NCBI GenBank assembly: GCA_964631255.1
Contig: CAZVWS010000083.1
Location: 1 to 5,609 of the forward strand
Reading direction: 5' to 3'
DNA length: 5,609 nucleotides
DNA from: JBGZFC01 sp964631255
GTDB lineage: Bacteria; Bacteroidota; Bacteroidia; Bacteroidales; Dysgonomonadaceae
Part shown: positions 1 through 5,556 of the stretch, one piece after another
How the letters are laid out: the number at the start of each line of letters is the position of its first letter
Position numbering within the stretch: position 1 is the first letter of the stretch
Made by a program: the position numbers and the translations under genes
The notes under the pieces: model-generated
Told to the model about the DNA's origin: nothing
The model's input: only the letters and a program-made list of their open reading frames with translations
The model's database searches: none

Positions 1-137
1 ATACTTCGGTTACGCAGCAAGAGCGTAATTGTTATTATTGCCAGTTATAGCTTTGAAAGTTGATATTTAAGTGCAAACCAACAACGCACTGCATGCTTAC
101 AAACCACTTCTACCCGCTGTCAAAACCGGTCAACCCC
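1..137 (-). ncRNA. ssrA: tmRNA (transfer-messenger RNA), 5' part, cut by the left window edge
   Basis: tmRNA with SmpB rescues stalled ribosomes: it acts first as an alanyl-tRNA, then as a short mRNA that adds a degradation tag. Read on the minus strand, the RNA begins at about 137 with GGGGUUGACCGG and continues GACAGCGGGUAGAAG, the usual start of Bacteroidota tmRNA. At 100-85 it has GUAAGCAUGCAGUGCG, a stretch I recall as conserved in tmRNAs of this phylum. The tag frame runs from 42 to 10: GGC AAT AAT AAC AAT TAC GCT CTT GCT GCG TAA. This encodes GNNNNYALAA after the tRNA-borne alanine, ending in the expected protease-recognised ALAA. The rest of the molecule (pseudoknots and the 3' half of the tRNA-like domain, normally bringing the total to about 350-400 nt) lies beyond the left edge. 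The GGGG start points to an ordinary one-piece tmRNA. No clean TAnnTTTG promoter sits directly upstream; the nearest is an imperfect TATCATTTTG at 160-151 on the minus strand. Confidence 0.93.
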
Positions 138-143
138 ATTAAG

Positions 144-172
144 TTTGTAACAAAATGATAACGATATATTTG
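144..172 (+). promoter_or_regulatory. candidate Bacteroidota promoter facing the kelch-wzi operon
   Basis: TTTG at 144-147 and TATATTTG at 165-172 match the Bacteroidota -33 (TTTG) and -7 (TAnnTTTG) elements exactly, separated by 17 bp. Transcription would begin near 178-181 and leave a leader of about 265 nt before the ATG at 446. That leader is long, so the true promoter may lie closer. A weaker alternative is TTTG at 363-366 with TATAATTG at 382-389, but its spacing of 15 bp is short and one base deviates. The candidate overlaps the sequence just upstream of the divergent tmRNA gene. Confidence 0.35.
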
Positions 173-445
173 GTTGTAATTTGTTTTATTTAGATACCAA
201 ACAAACAACATTTTCAACCAATCTATCGGAACTACCTTCGCTAAATTACTACACAAAAGTAGCACATATTTCTCTTTCGACAAAATAAAACTGTTTTGGT
301 TTAAATAGAGAAACCAAAAAATACACAAAAAACAGGTTTCTTGCCATGTTTCGATATACTAATTTGCTCTCTCTTTCGTTCTATAATTGCTGAAAGTTGG
401 GCATTTTCGAGGCTTCGCGAAACAACCATTCAAAATCATTTGGAC
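173..445. other. intergenic region between tmRNA and the kelch gene; no gene found
   Basis: This AT-rich stretch holds no open frame I believe in. A minus-strand frame covering 110-328 overlaps the tmRNA 5' end and has no family signature. The kelch frame stays open upstream to a TTG at 341, but the extra 35 residues look nothing like a signal peptide and come before a proper one, so I treat them as untranslated. The region holds one small inverted repeat (294-319) and possible promoter elements at 363-389. If the promoter at 144-172 is real, most of this stretch is a 5' untranslated leader. Confidence 0.5.
294..319. repeat. short perfect inverted repeat (AT-rich hairpin) in the kelch leader
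   Basis: TTTTGGTTT at 294-302 is the exact reverse complement of AAACCAAAA at 311-319, leaving an 8-nt loop (AAATAGAG). The 9-bp stem has only two G-C pairs. On the plus strand it is followed by A residues rather than a T tract, and on the minus strand by CAG then mixed T/A, so it does not look like a normal intrinsic terminator. It could be a weak leader structure or chance in AT-rich DNA. Confidence 0.4.
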
Positions 446-1438
446 ATGAACTTATCAACCATTCGATATTTACTCTTTATACTGATTTTTGCAACCGGCT
501 TATCTTGCAGTAAATATGCCGACCCAACTAATCCGGACATTATTTTCACACAAGTTGCCGGCTTACCCAATGGCGGACGAGCATCGGCTGTGGCTTTCAC
601 CATTGGCGATAAGGGCTACGTTGCTTTGGGCAAAAGTAAAACTGTTTCGGGCTATTTAAAAGATTGTTGGGAATACAATCCTACCGAAAATAAATGGAGA
701 AAACGACGCGATTTCCCGGGCGAAGCCAGAGTGAAGGCAATGGCTGCCACCGTCAACGGTAAGGCTTATGTAGGTTTGGGATTTGGCGAAGTGCCTATAT
801 ATCAAGAGACGGGCTATTTAAATGATTTTTGGGAATACGATCCTGTTTTAGATAAATGGACAAAAAAAGCAGCATTTCCGGGTACATCAACCAATGCGAC
901 TGTTAGTTTTGTTTATAAAAACGAAATTTACGTGGGTTTTGGCTTCACGGGGACACAATTTACAAAAGAGATGTGGAAATACTCGCCGTCCAGCAATAGT
1001 TGGGAAAGGTTAATCGATTTTTCCGGCGATGCACGTGTTGGCGGTGTTATTACAACGAATGACTCACGGGTGTTTTTTGGAACCGGATTCAATACCCGAA
1101 ATTTTAACGACTGGTGGGAGTATTTCCCTACTACCAACTCGTGGAAACAGCTAAAAAGTATGCCCGACAACGGCAGAGTAAATGCTGTAGCTCTTTGTGT
1201 AAACGACAGATTTTTTGTTTCCACCGGCAGACATTTTGGCGGCGAACTGACTTCCGGAAAACTCAGAACCGACGTATCAGAATACGACCCGAACCTAAAC
1301 GTGTGGTATCACAGAGGAAATATCCCCGGCGTGGGCAGAGAAAGCGCTATTAGTTTCACAATCAACGGAAAAGGATATATCGGGTTTGGGGAAACAACTA
1401 CCGAAATATTGAACGACTTTTGGAGTTTCCATCCATAA
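446..1438 (+). CDS. kelch-repeat beta-propeller lipoprotein
   Basis: This 330-residue exported protein is probably anchored to an outer membrane by lipid. Residues 1-20 form a short signal peptide (hydrophobic core about 8-19) ending at Cys21, the likely lipidation site; the preceding TGLS is a loose lipobox. The rest is six kelch repeats starting near residues 45, 95, 149, 197, 244 and 298, each about 47-54 residues. A typical repeat has [R/T]xxAxxFxxxxxxYxGxG, then a loop, then DxWEYxPxxNxW. The last repeat stops after DFWSFHP and lacks its final strand. The segment before repeat 1 (FTQVAGLP, residues 34-41) looks like that missing strand, so the propeller would close between N and C termini with six blades. 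ATG 446 is chosen because the signal peptide starts there; there is no clear Shine-Dalgarno site. Kelch propellers bind proteins or carbohydrates, and a few are enzymes (for example the sialic acid epimerase NanM). I see no catalytic signature, so the function is unknown. It is probably co-transcribed with the Wzi gene 34 bp downstream, suggesting a role in surface polysaccharide. Confidence 0.88.
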   Translation: MNLSTIRYLLFILIFATGLSCSKYADPTNPDIIFTQVAGLPNGGRASAVAFTIGDKGYVALGKSKTVSGYLKDCWEYNPTENKWRKRRDFPGEARVKAMAATVNGKAYVGLGFGEVPIYQETGYLNDFWEYDPVLDKWTKKAAFPGTSTNATVSFVYKNEIYVGFGFTGTQFTKEMWKYSPSSNSWERLIDFSGDARVGGVITTNDSRVFFGTGFNTRNFNDWWEYFPTTNSWKQLKSMPDNGRVNAVALCVNDRFFVSTGRHFGGELTSGKLRTDVSEYDPNLNVWYHRGNIPGVGRESAISFTINGKGYIGFGETTTEILNDFWSFHP

Positions 1439-1472
1439 TTTTTTAAACTAAAAAAAGACAAAACAACTAATA

Positions 1473-2894
1473 ATGTGCCGATTAACGCCACTTCATAAAG
1501 TATTTATATTTACTGCAGTGCTTCTGATTTTGCCATTGGCAACAATTGCACAGAAGGATTCTGTTAAATTTGAAGTTTCTATGTCGGCACTGGGAGCGAG
1601 TGGCGATTTCTCCCCATTTTGGCTACAAAACAATCGATACGATTTGATAACGCACACACCCATCGGGTTCAATTTGATGGGAAAACTGAAAAAAGATTAT
1701 TCCTCCCAAAATGTTTGGGATTACGGATATGGCGCGAGCGGTTTTTTTCGAGTCGATAAACACAAGACCAGTATTTTACCCCATGAATTTTTTATAAAAG
1801 GGAAATACAAAGCGCTCGAACTACATATCGGTGCACGAGAAGAAATTATTGGTAACCAAGATTCTACGCTATCTATAGGCGGACTTCTTTTTTCAAAAAA
1901 CACGCGTCCCATGCCAAAAATTACTCTCGGCATAGAGCATTTCACGGCTGTGCCATATACTTTTGGTCTGCTCGAAGTGAGAGGTGCCATATCGCACGGC
2001 TGGTTTACAGACAATATTTACACGAAAAAACTGCTGCTGCACCACAAATATTTTTATGCCCGATTGGGTGGCAAACTGCCTGTGAAAATTCAGTATGGCA
2101 TTGAGCACGGCGCACAATGGGGCGGAAAATTACCTCCACTTTCGCCATTCGGATTGCAAGAACATAGCTGGAGAGACTTTTTCGTTATTCTGCTTGGCGG
2201 TTCGGGCGGTTCGGGTGGCGAACAGATAAATGCGCTTGGTAATCATATTCTTTCGCAAAGCATACGTTTGGATGTCGATATTAAAGATTTTGAAATAGCT
2301 GCCTATTGGCAAAATATAAGCGAAGACGGGCCCGTGCGTCCTATTTTTAGCAACCGGATGAATATAGCGGATGGTTTGTGGGGAATAACATTGAAAAACA
2401 ATCGGTTGAATTATGTAAATAAAATTATTTTTGAATACCTGAACACGACAGACCAATCGGGTCCTTTTCACGACAACGACGGCATAATCTATGGTGGTGC
2501 CGACGATTATTTCAACAATTACGTTTATCTGAACGGTTGGAACTATTTTATGCGAACCATTGGCACACCATTCATTACCTCTCCCGTTTACAATACCGAC
2601 ACCTCCATACGCAGCAAAAACAGCATGGTACGAGTTCGCCACGTTGGTTTGGAGGGCAAGATTGGAGGCAGCAGTTATCGGGCTTTGGCATCGTTTAGTA
2701 CCAACTATGGTGTACTACACGCGCCAAGTAAGAGCAACGATTTGTCTGTTTTGTTGGATGTAAAAAAACAACTGCCCAAACTGGATAATATAGAAATCGG
2801 CTGGTCGGTTGGAGCCGATTTTGGAGAGTTTTACGGAAACAATATCGGCTTGATGTTTACCATAAAAAAAACGGGTAATCTGTTTGCTTATTAA
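1473..2894 (+). CDS. Wzi-family capsule assembly outer-membrane protein
   Basis: This 473-residue protein matches in motif and length the capsule assembly Wzi family common in Bacteroidota. E. coli Wzi is an outer-membrane beta-barrel that helps attach group 1 capsule to the cell surface. Residues 1-26 are a signal peptide with a hydrophobic core at 10-24 and likely cleavage after TIA, before Gln27. Family hallmarks are SPFWLQNNRYD (47-57), GEQINALGNH (249-258) and the aromatic block DDYFNNY with NGWNY and RTIGTPF (344-367). Alternating polar and hydrophobic strands continue to the end, and the final strand NIGLMFTIKK (457-466) is followed by a C-terminal Tyr, in keeping with a barrel. A glycine/serine stretch GGSGGSGG (242-249) precedes the second motif and is encoded partly by a 9-bp tandem duplication. 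ATG 1473 follows an A-rich stretch typical of Bacteroidota start sites. It is the second gene of the kelch-wzi operon. Its stop lies 2 bp from the stop of the opposing glycosyltransferase operon. I leave the symbol blank because function inside this deep family is not established for this branch. Confidence 0.88.
   Translation: MCRLTPLHKVFIFTAVLLILPLATIAQKDSVKFEVSMSALGASGDFSPFWLQNNRYDLITHTPIGFNLMGKLKKDYSSQNVWDYGYGASGFFRVDKHKTSILPHEFFIKGKYKALELHIGAREEIIGNQDSTLSIGGLLFSKNTRPMPKITLGIEHFTAVPYTFGLLEVRGAISHGWFTDNIYTKKLLLHHKYFYARLGGKLPVKIQYGIEHGAQWGGKLPPLSPFGLQEHSWRDFFVILLGGSGGSGGEQINALGNHILSQSIRLDVDIKDFEIAAYWQNISEDGPVRPIFSNRMNIADGLWGITLKNNRLNYVNKIIFEYLNTTDQSGPFHDNDGIIYGGADDYFNNYVYLNGWNYFMRTIGTPFITSPVYNTDTSIRSKNSMVRVRHVGLEGKIGGSSYRALASFSTNYGVLHAPSKSNDLSVLLDVKKQLPKLDNIEIGWSVGADFGEFYGNNIGLMFTIKKTGNLFAY
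2196..2219 (+). repeat. 9-bp tandem duplication inside the Wzi gene
   Basis: GGCGGTTCG occurs at 2196-2204 and again at 2205-2213, followed by a partial, diverged third unit GGTGGC (2214-2219). The repeat is in frame and encodes Gly-Gly-Ser units in what is probably a loop. A change in copy number would add or remove three residues without a frameshift, so it could alter loop length but not switch the gene off. Confidence 0.7.
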
Positions 2895-2896
2895 TG

Positions 2897-3655
2897 TTAC
2901 GAAAATCCAAGTTTATTCAGTAATTTAGACCAAGAGCGATTGTAATGTAACTTTCCACCCAATTGGTTGTCAAAAAAATCTTTGTGTCGTGCATTCAGCC
3001 TGTCAACAATCTGTTTTTTCATTTTCCAATCGTTTTTTCTCTTCGAGTTGGACAAAATACGGTAGTGGAAACAGATTTCGGGTATGTAATGAACCTTTCC
3101 GCCGTTTTTGAGCATCGAAATCCAAAAATCCCAATCTTCCATGCCTTCAATTTGGGTACAATAACCGCCTGTTTGTAAAAAATCGGAACGACGATAAATG
3201 CCGCTCACGTAAATTATATTTCGTCGAGCAAGCAGCGAAAGCGAAAAACGGGGCAGCTTCCACACGCCTTTTTTAGCACCAAAAAAACAAGCTCCGCCAT
3301 ATACCACTTTTACATCGGGATTGTTTTCGAGTACTTCCACTGCTTTGGCAATATATTCTTTGTCAATCAAATCATCGGCATCCAGAGGTAAAATATATTT
3401 ACCCACGGCAGCATTTATTGCCACATTTCTTGCCATAGCAACGCCACTATTTGCTTGTTCTATGTATTTGATTACATGCGGATATCTCTCGTACAAAGTC
3501 AATATTTTTTCGCGCGAATGGTCAGAAGAACCATCATTTACAACTATTATTTCTATAAACGAATACGTAGATTGAAGCACCGATTGGATGGTTTCCTCAA
3601 TATATGCTGCCGCATTATAGGCAGGTATTATTACGCTGACTACAATATTTGTCAT
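2897..3655 (-). CDS. family 2 glycosyltransferase (GT-A fold), third gene of the operon
   Basis: This 252-residue cytoplasmic enzyme should transfer a sugar from a nucleotide donor to a growing glycan. It has a classical GT2 layout: VSVIIPAYNA at 6-15, nucleotide-binding DGSSD at 41-45, GVAMARNVAI at 71-80, the metal-binding DxD motif as DADD at 92-95, and MEDWDFW at 172-178, whose Glu-Asp pair is the usual site of the catalytic base in inverting GT2 enzymes. No transmembrane segment is visible; the C-terminal 50 residues are basic and may sit against the membrane. The open frame extends 24 codons further upstream, but ATG at 3655 is chosen because it starts just before the GT2 fold and overlaps the previous gene's TGA in a 4-bp ATGA, suggesting translational coupling. 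Donor and acceptor cannot be told from the sequence. The gene ends 2 bp from the convergent Wzi gene, with no obvious terminator. Confidence 0.92.
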   Translation of the reverse strand: MTNIVVSVIIPAYNAAAYIEETIQSVLQSTYSFIEIIVVNDGSSDHSREKILTLYERYPHVIKYIEQANSGVAMARNVAINAAVGKYILPLDADDLIDKEYIAKAVEVLENNPDVKVVYGGACFFGAKKGVWKLPRFSLSLLARRNIIYVSGIYRRSDFLQTGGYCTQIEGMEDWDFWISMLKNGGKVHYIPEICFHYRILSNSKRKNDWKMKKQIVDRLNARHKDFFDNQLGGKLHYNRSWSKLLNKLGFS

Positions 3656-4365
3656 ATCCGATCTCGTTTTTGTGTGATTTTTTGCCAATAATATTTGAAA
3701 GGATTGCTGTACTTTAGTTTTTTCCACGGACGACTCGCGTGTGGCGTGTGCAGCACCGGGTGCGATGTGAGCAAATAATTGATGAACCCTAATTGCGTGG
3801 CTTTATGGCTTAAGAAAATGTCGTACCAATTTTTTTTCGGATCCAATTGCTGAAAGCTGTAACTATTTAAGAACTCATTGGTTAGCAGTGTGCAGCAAAA
3901 ACTCAATCGTTTGTTGGTTTTAATTATTCCTTTGTCGTATTTTTTTGCATACGAATAGGGGAAATTAATTTTTTCATGCTCATCTGCTGTAACAGCTGCA
4001 ATGAGTGCCGGCTTTTTACAACTGTTTGTCATAGCAAACAAGGTGCTGATGGTATCTTTTTTTATTACCACATCTGATTCTATGATGAGCAAGTGGGCGT
4101 TGTCTGCCAAAGCATTTTGTTGTGCCATTTGCAAGACAAACAAGTAGTTGGGCGAAGGGTGCTGGGTCAAATCCTGCAAATTGACAAGAGTGAAACCTCT
4201 ATTTTGGGCTTCTTGTTGCAGAAGCTTGGTATTTTCGTCGGTGCTAAAATCATTGTACACCGTGTAGTCAAATTCTACATTCGTATCAGATTGATAAATA
4301 CTTTCGATGGTTTGCAAAGTAGTATCAATCGAGTTTTTGACCGGTGTTATAACATGCAATTTCAT
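3652..4365 (-). CDS. divergent glycosyltransferase-like protein (GT-A type), second gene of the operon
   Basis: This 237-residue cytoplasmic protein keeps the outline of a GT-A glycosyltransferase with unusual motifs. The start MKLHVITPVKNS (1-12) is the first Rossmann strand, and YNDFSTDENT (37-46) stands where GT2 enzymes have NDGSSD. The strand LLIIESDVVI (92-101) carries Glu-Ser-Asp at 96-98, which probably replaces the metal-binding DxD. WYDIFLSHKATQLGF (180-194) resembles the C-terminal catalytic-base helix, with Asp182 as candidate. A His-containing segment, SHPVLHTPHASRPW (201-214), and a basic tail follow. ATG 4365 is chosen over an in-frame ATG at 4431 because it starts at the fold and lies 4 bp after the previous stop (TAAGGGGATG); the upstream start would overlap that gene by 62 bp. 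The next gene starts inside its stop codon. It is probably an active transferase for the same glycan as its neighbours, but a degenerate or regulatory role cannot be excluded. Confidence 0.82.
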   Translation of the reverse strand: MKLHVITPVKNSIDTTLQTIESIYQSDTNVEFDYTVYNDFSTDENTKLLQQEAQNRGFTLVNLQDLTQHPSPNYLFVLQMAQQNALADNAHLLIIESDVVIKKDTISTLFAMTNSCKKPALIAAVTADEHEKINFPYSYAKKYDKGIIKTNKRLSFCCTLLTNEFLNSYSFQQLDPKKNWYDIFLSHKATQLGFINYLLTSHPVLHTPHASRPWKKLKYSNPFKYYWQKITQKRDRI

Positions 4366-4369
4366 CCCC

Positions 4370-5314
4370 TTATTTTTTATTATTAACGAGTTCCGTATTT
4401 TTCTGTTTTTTTCCAAAAAGTTTCGCTCCACTTTTTTTCATGGCGTAAAGCAATTGCACGAGCTGCATTTGCAGTTGCAACCAAGTATCTTTTACATGAT
4501 GGTTTTTATTGATTTTCAGCGAGTAACGCTTCATCACTTTTTCTATTTCTGACGAAGAAAAACCATTTTTGACCAATTTCATCAACAATCTTTTCAGCTT
4601 ATATTTTTCTATCCAGAATAGATATTTTCTTTTGTTTGTAGGGTAATCGCGACTAAAAATAGGCAAAGAGTCTTCCCATTTATCAAACAATTGCAACAGA
4701 TTGTCATAATAACGCCTGCTTCTGTCGCCTATTGAAAAATGCTCCAACAACACATCGTAAATCACGAAATTGCTATATCCCGCCACATGAGACTGGATGC
4801 TAATGTCTAAATCGTACCCGTGAAATCCACCGATAGTTTCATCAAAACGTATTTGGTGCAATAACTCCCGGCGCATGCATAAAAAAACACCATCCAACAA
4901 AACGACTTCTCGATATTTCCCCTGAAAACCATGTGGACGAAGGGTACGTTTTTTTGAATGATGATTCGATTGAATGATATTTACCATGCCGCCATCGTCG
5001 CTCCACGAGCCCGGCACATTTGTAACCAACGCTCCTCCGGCAATTCCGACAATACCACAAGTAGGATTTTGTAAGTGATTGATAATTTTTTCACCCCAAT
5101 TGGGTGTGTGAAACAACACATCCTCGTGCACAAAACAGGTGTAGGGGTATTTGCTCTTTTCCCAACCCAAATTATATGCCGAAAATATGGAATAACCGTG
5201 TTGGGAGTTGTCTATATGAATTATTTCATACGCCACCCCAATGGTTTTTTCAATATTATCGCATAAAGACTTGTTTAGCTCGGAATATTTGGAGCAAATA
5301 ATTATCGAAATCAT
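4370..5314 (-). CDS. StrF-like glycosyltransferase, first gene of the operon
   Basis: This 314-residue cytoplasmic protein resembles the glycosyltransferase domain named after streptomycin biosynthesis protein StrF, a GT-A group common in Bacteroidota glycan loci. Visible features in order are MISIIICSKYSELN (1-14), the strand YEIIHIDNS (29-37), YSIFSAYNLGWEKSKYPY (41-58), CFVHEDVLF (60-68) with HED (63-65) in the DxD position, GIVGIAGG (87-94), VLLDGVFLCMRRE (138-150), FHGYDLDISIQ (164-174) where the acidic residues probably supply the catalytic base, and LLEHFSIG (189-196). Residues from about 220 to 314 form a Lys-rich, probably helical tail ending in GKKQKNTELVNNKK; it could hold the enzyme on the membrane or a partner. 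The ATG at 5314 is right at the start of the fold and follows an A/T-rich stretch with no Shine-Dalgarno site. It opens the three-gene operon, 4 bp ahead of the next gene. Donor and acceptor are unknown. Confidence 0.88.
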   Translation of the reverse strand: MISIIICSKYSELNKSLCDNIEKTIGVAYEIIHIDNSQHGYSIFSAYNLGWEKSKYPYTCFVHEDVLFHTPNWGEKIINHLQNPTCGIVGIAGGALVTNVPGSWSDDGGMVNIIQSNHHSKKRTLRPHGFQGKYREVVLLDGVFLCMRRELLHQIRFDETIGGFHGYDLDISIQSHVAGYSNFVIYDVLLEHFSIGDRSRRYYDNLLQLFDKWEDSLPIFSRDYPTNKRKYLFWIEKYKLKRLLMKLVKNGFSSSEIEKVMKRYSLKINKNHHVKDTWLQLQMQLVQLLYAMKKSGAKLFGKKQKNTELVNNKK

Positions 5315-5340
5315 TTATTTATCTGTGGATAAAAAAGAGA

Positions 5341-5348
5341 CAAAAGTA
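5341..5348 (-). promoter_or_regulatory. candidate -7 promoter element for the glycosyltransferase operon
   Basis: On the minus strand this reads TACTTTTG, an exact match to the Bacteroidota -7 consensus TAnnTTTG. It lies 26 bp before the ATG at 5314, giving a leader of about 20 nt. The only TTTG upstream that might serve as the -33 element is at 5365-5362, just 13 bp away, which is short, so the -33 part is poorly supported. Confidence 0.5.
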
Positions 5349-5494
5349 TTTTTTTTGTTTTCAAATAAAAATATTGAAGTTACAACACAAAAAACAACGC
5401 ACAAAGGTATGTATTTTTCAGAAACTTTGCTCCCATCGTGCCAATACATTTGCATATTGGGCAAAAAAAACAACGATAATTGCATTTTTTTTAC

Positions 5495-5506
5495 GCAAAA
5501 TTTTGC
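5495..5506. repeat. 12-bp perfect palindrome GCAAAATTTTGC at the tRNA-Phe promoter
   Basis: GCAAAATTTTGC reads the same on both strands and contains the -33 TTTG of the tRNA-Phe promoter (5502-5505). It is part of a larger loose symmetry: AATTGCA at 5478-5484 is the reverse complement of TGCAATT at 5504-5510. It could be an operator or simply AT-rich promoter sequence; nothing here identifies a binding protein. Confidence 0.45.
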
Positions 5507-5532
5507 AATTGTAAAAAATGACACTATCTTTG
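5502..5532 (+). promoter_or_regulatory. Bacteroidota-type promoter of tRNA-Phe
   Basis: TTTG at 5502-5505 and TATCTTTG at 5525-5532 match the -33 and -7 consensus elements exactly with 19 bp between them. Transcription would begin near 5538-5541, leaving a leader of about 16-20 nt that RNase P would remove before the tRNA 5' end at 5557. This is the best promoter match in the window and supports the phylum assignment. Confidence 0.8.
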
Positions 5533-5556
5533 CAGTCGCAATTTCAAAATAGCAAT

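Noticed and set aside
110..328. Minus-strand open frame of 72 codons
   Set aside because: It overlaps the 5' end of the tmRNA, is AT-rich low-complexity sequence with no family signature, and has no plausible start context.
341..445. Upstream TTG extension of the kelch gene (35 extra residues)
   Set aside because: The extension is not signal-like and precedes a normal lipoprotein signal peptide beginning at the ATG at 446.
2130..2642. Minus-strand open frame of 170 codons inside the Wzi gene
   Set aside because: It lies wholly antisense to a gene with strong Wzi family motifs and its translation shows no domain or sensible composition.
2822..2880. Possible intrinsic terminator for the minus-strand operon within the Wzi 3' end (ATTACC and GGTAA arms around an A/T tract)
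   Set aside because: The stem is only about 5 bp and the T tract is in the loop rather than after the stem.
3656..3727. 24-codon upstream extension of the third glycosyltransferase
   Set aside because: It lies within the end of the previous gene, adds residues before the first GT2 strand, and competes with an ATGA-coupled start at 3655.
5315..5524. Minus-strand open frame of 69 codons ending directly before the StrF-like gene's ATG
   Set aside because: It begins with GTG, reads through poly-A/T tracts, spans the likely promoter of the operon, and has no recognisable feature. The exact stop-start abutment looks like coincidence.
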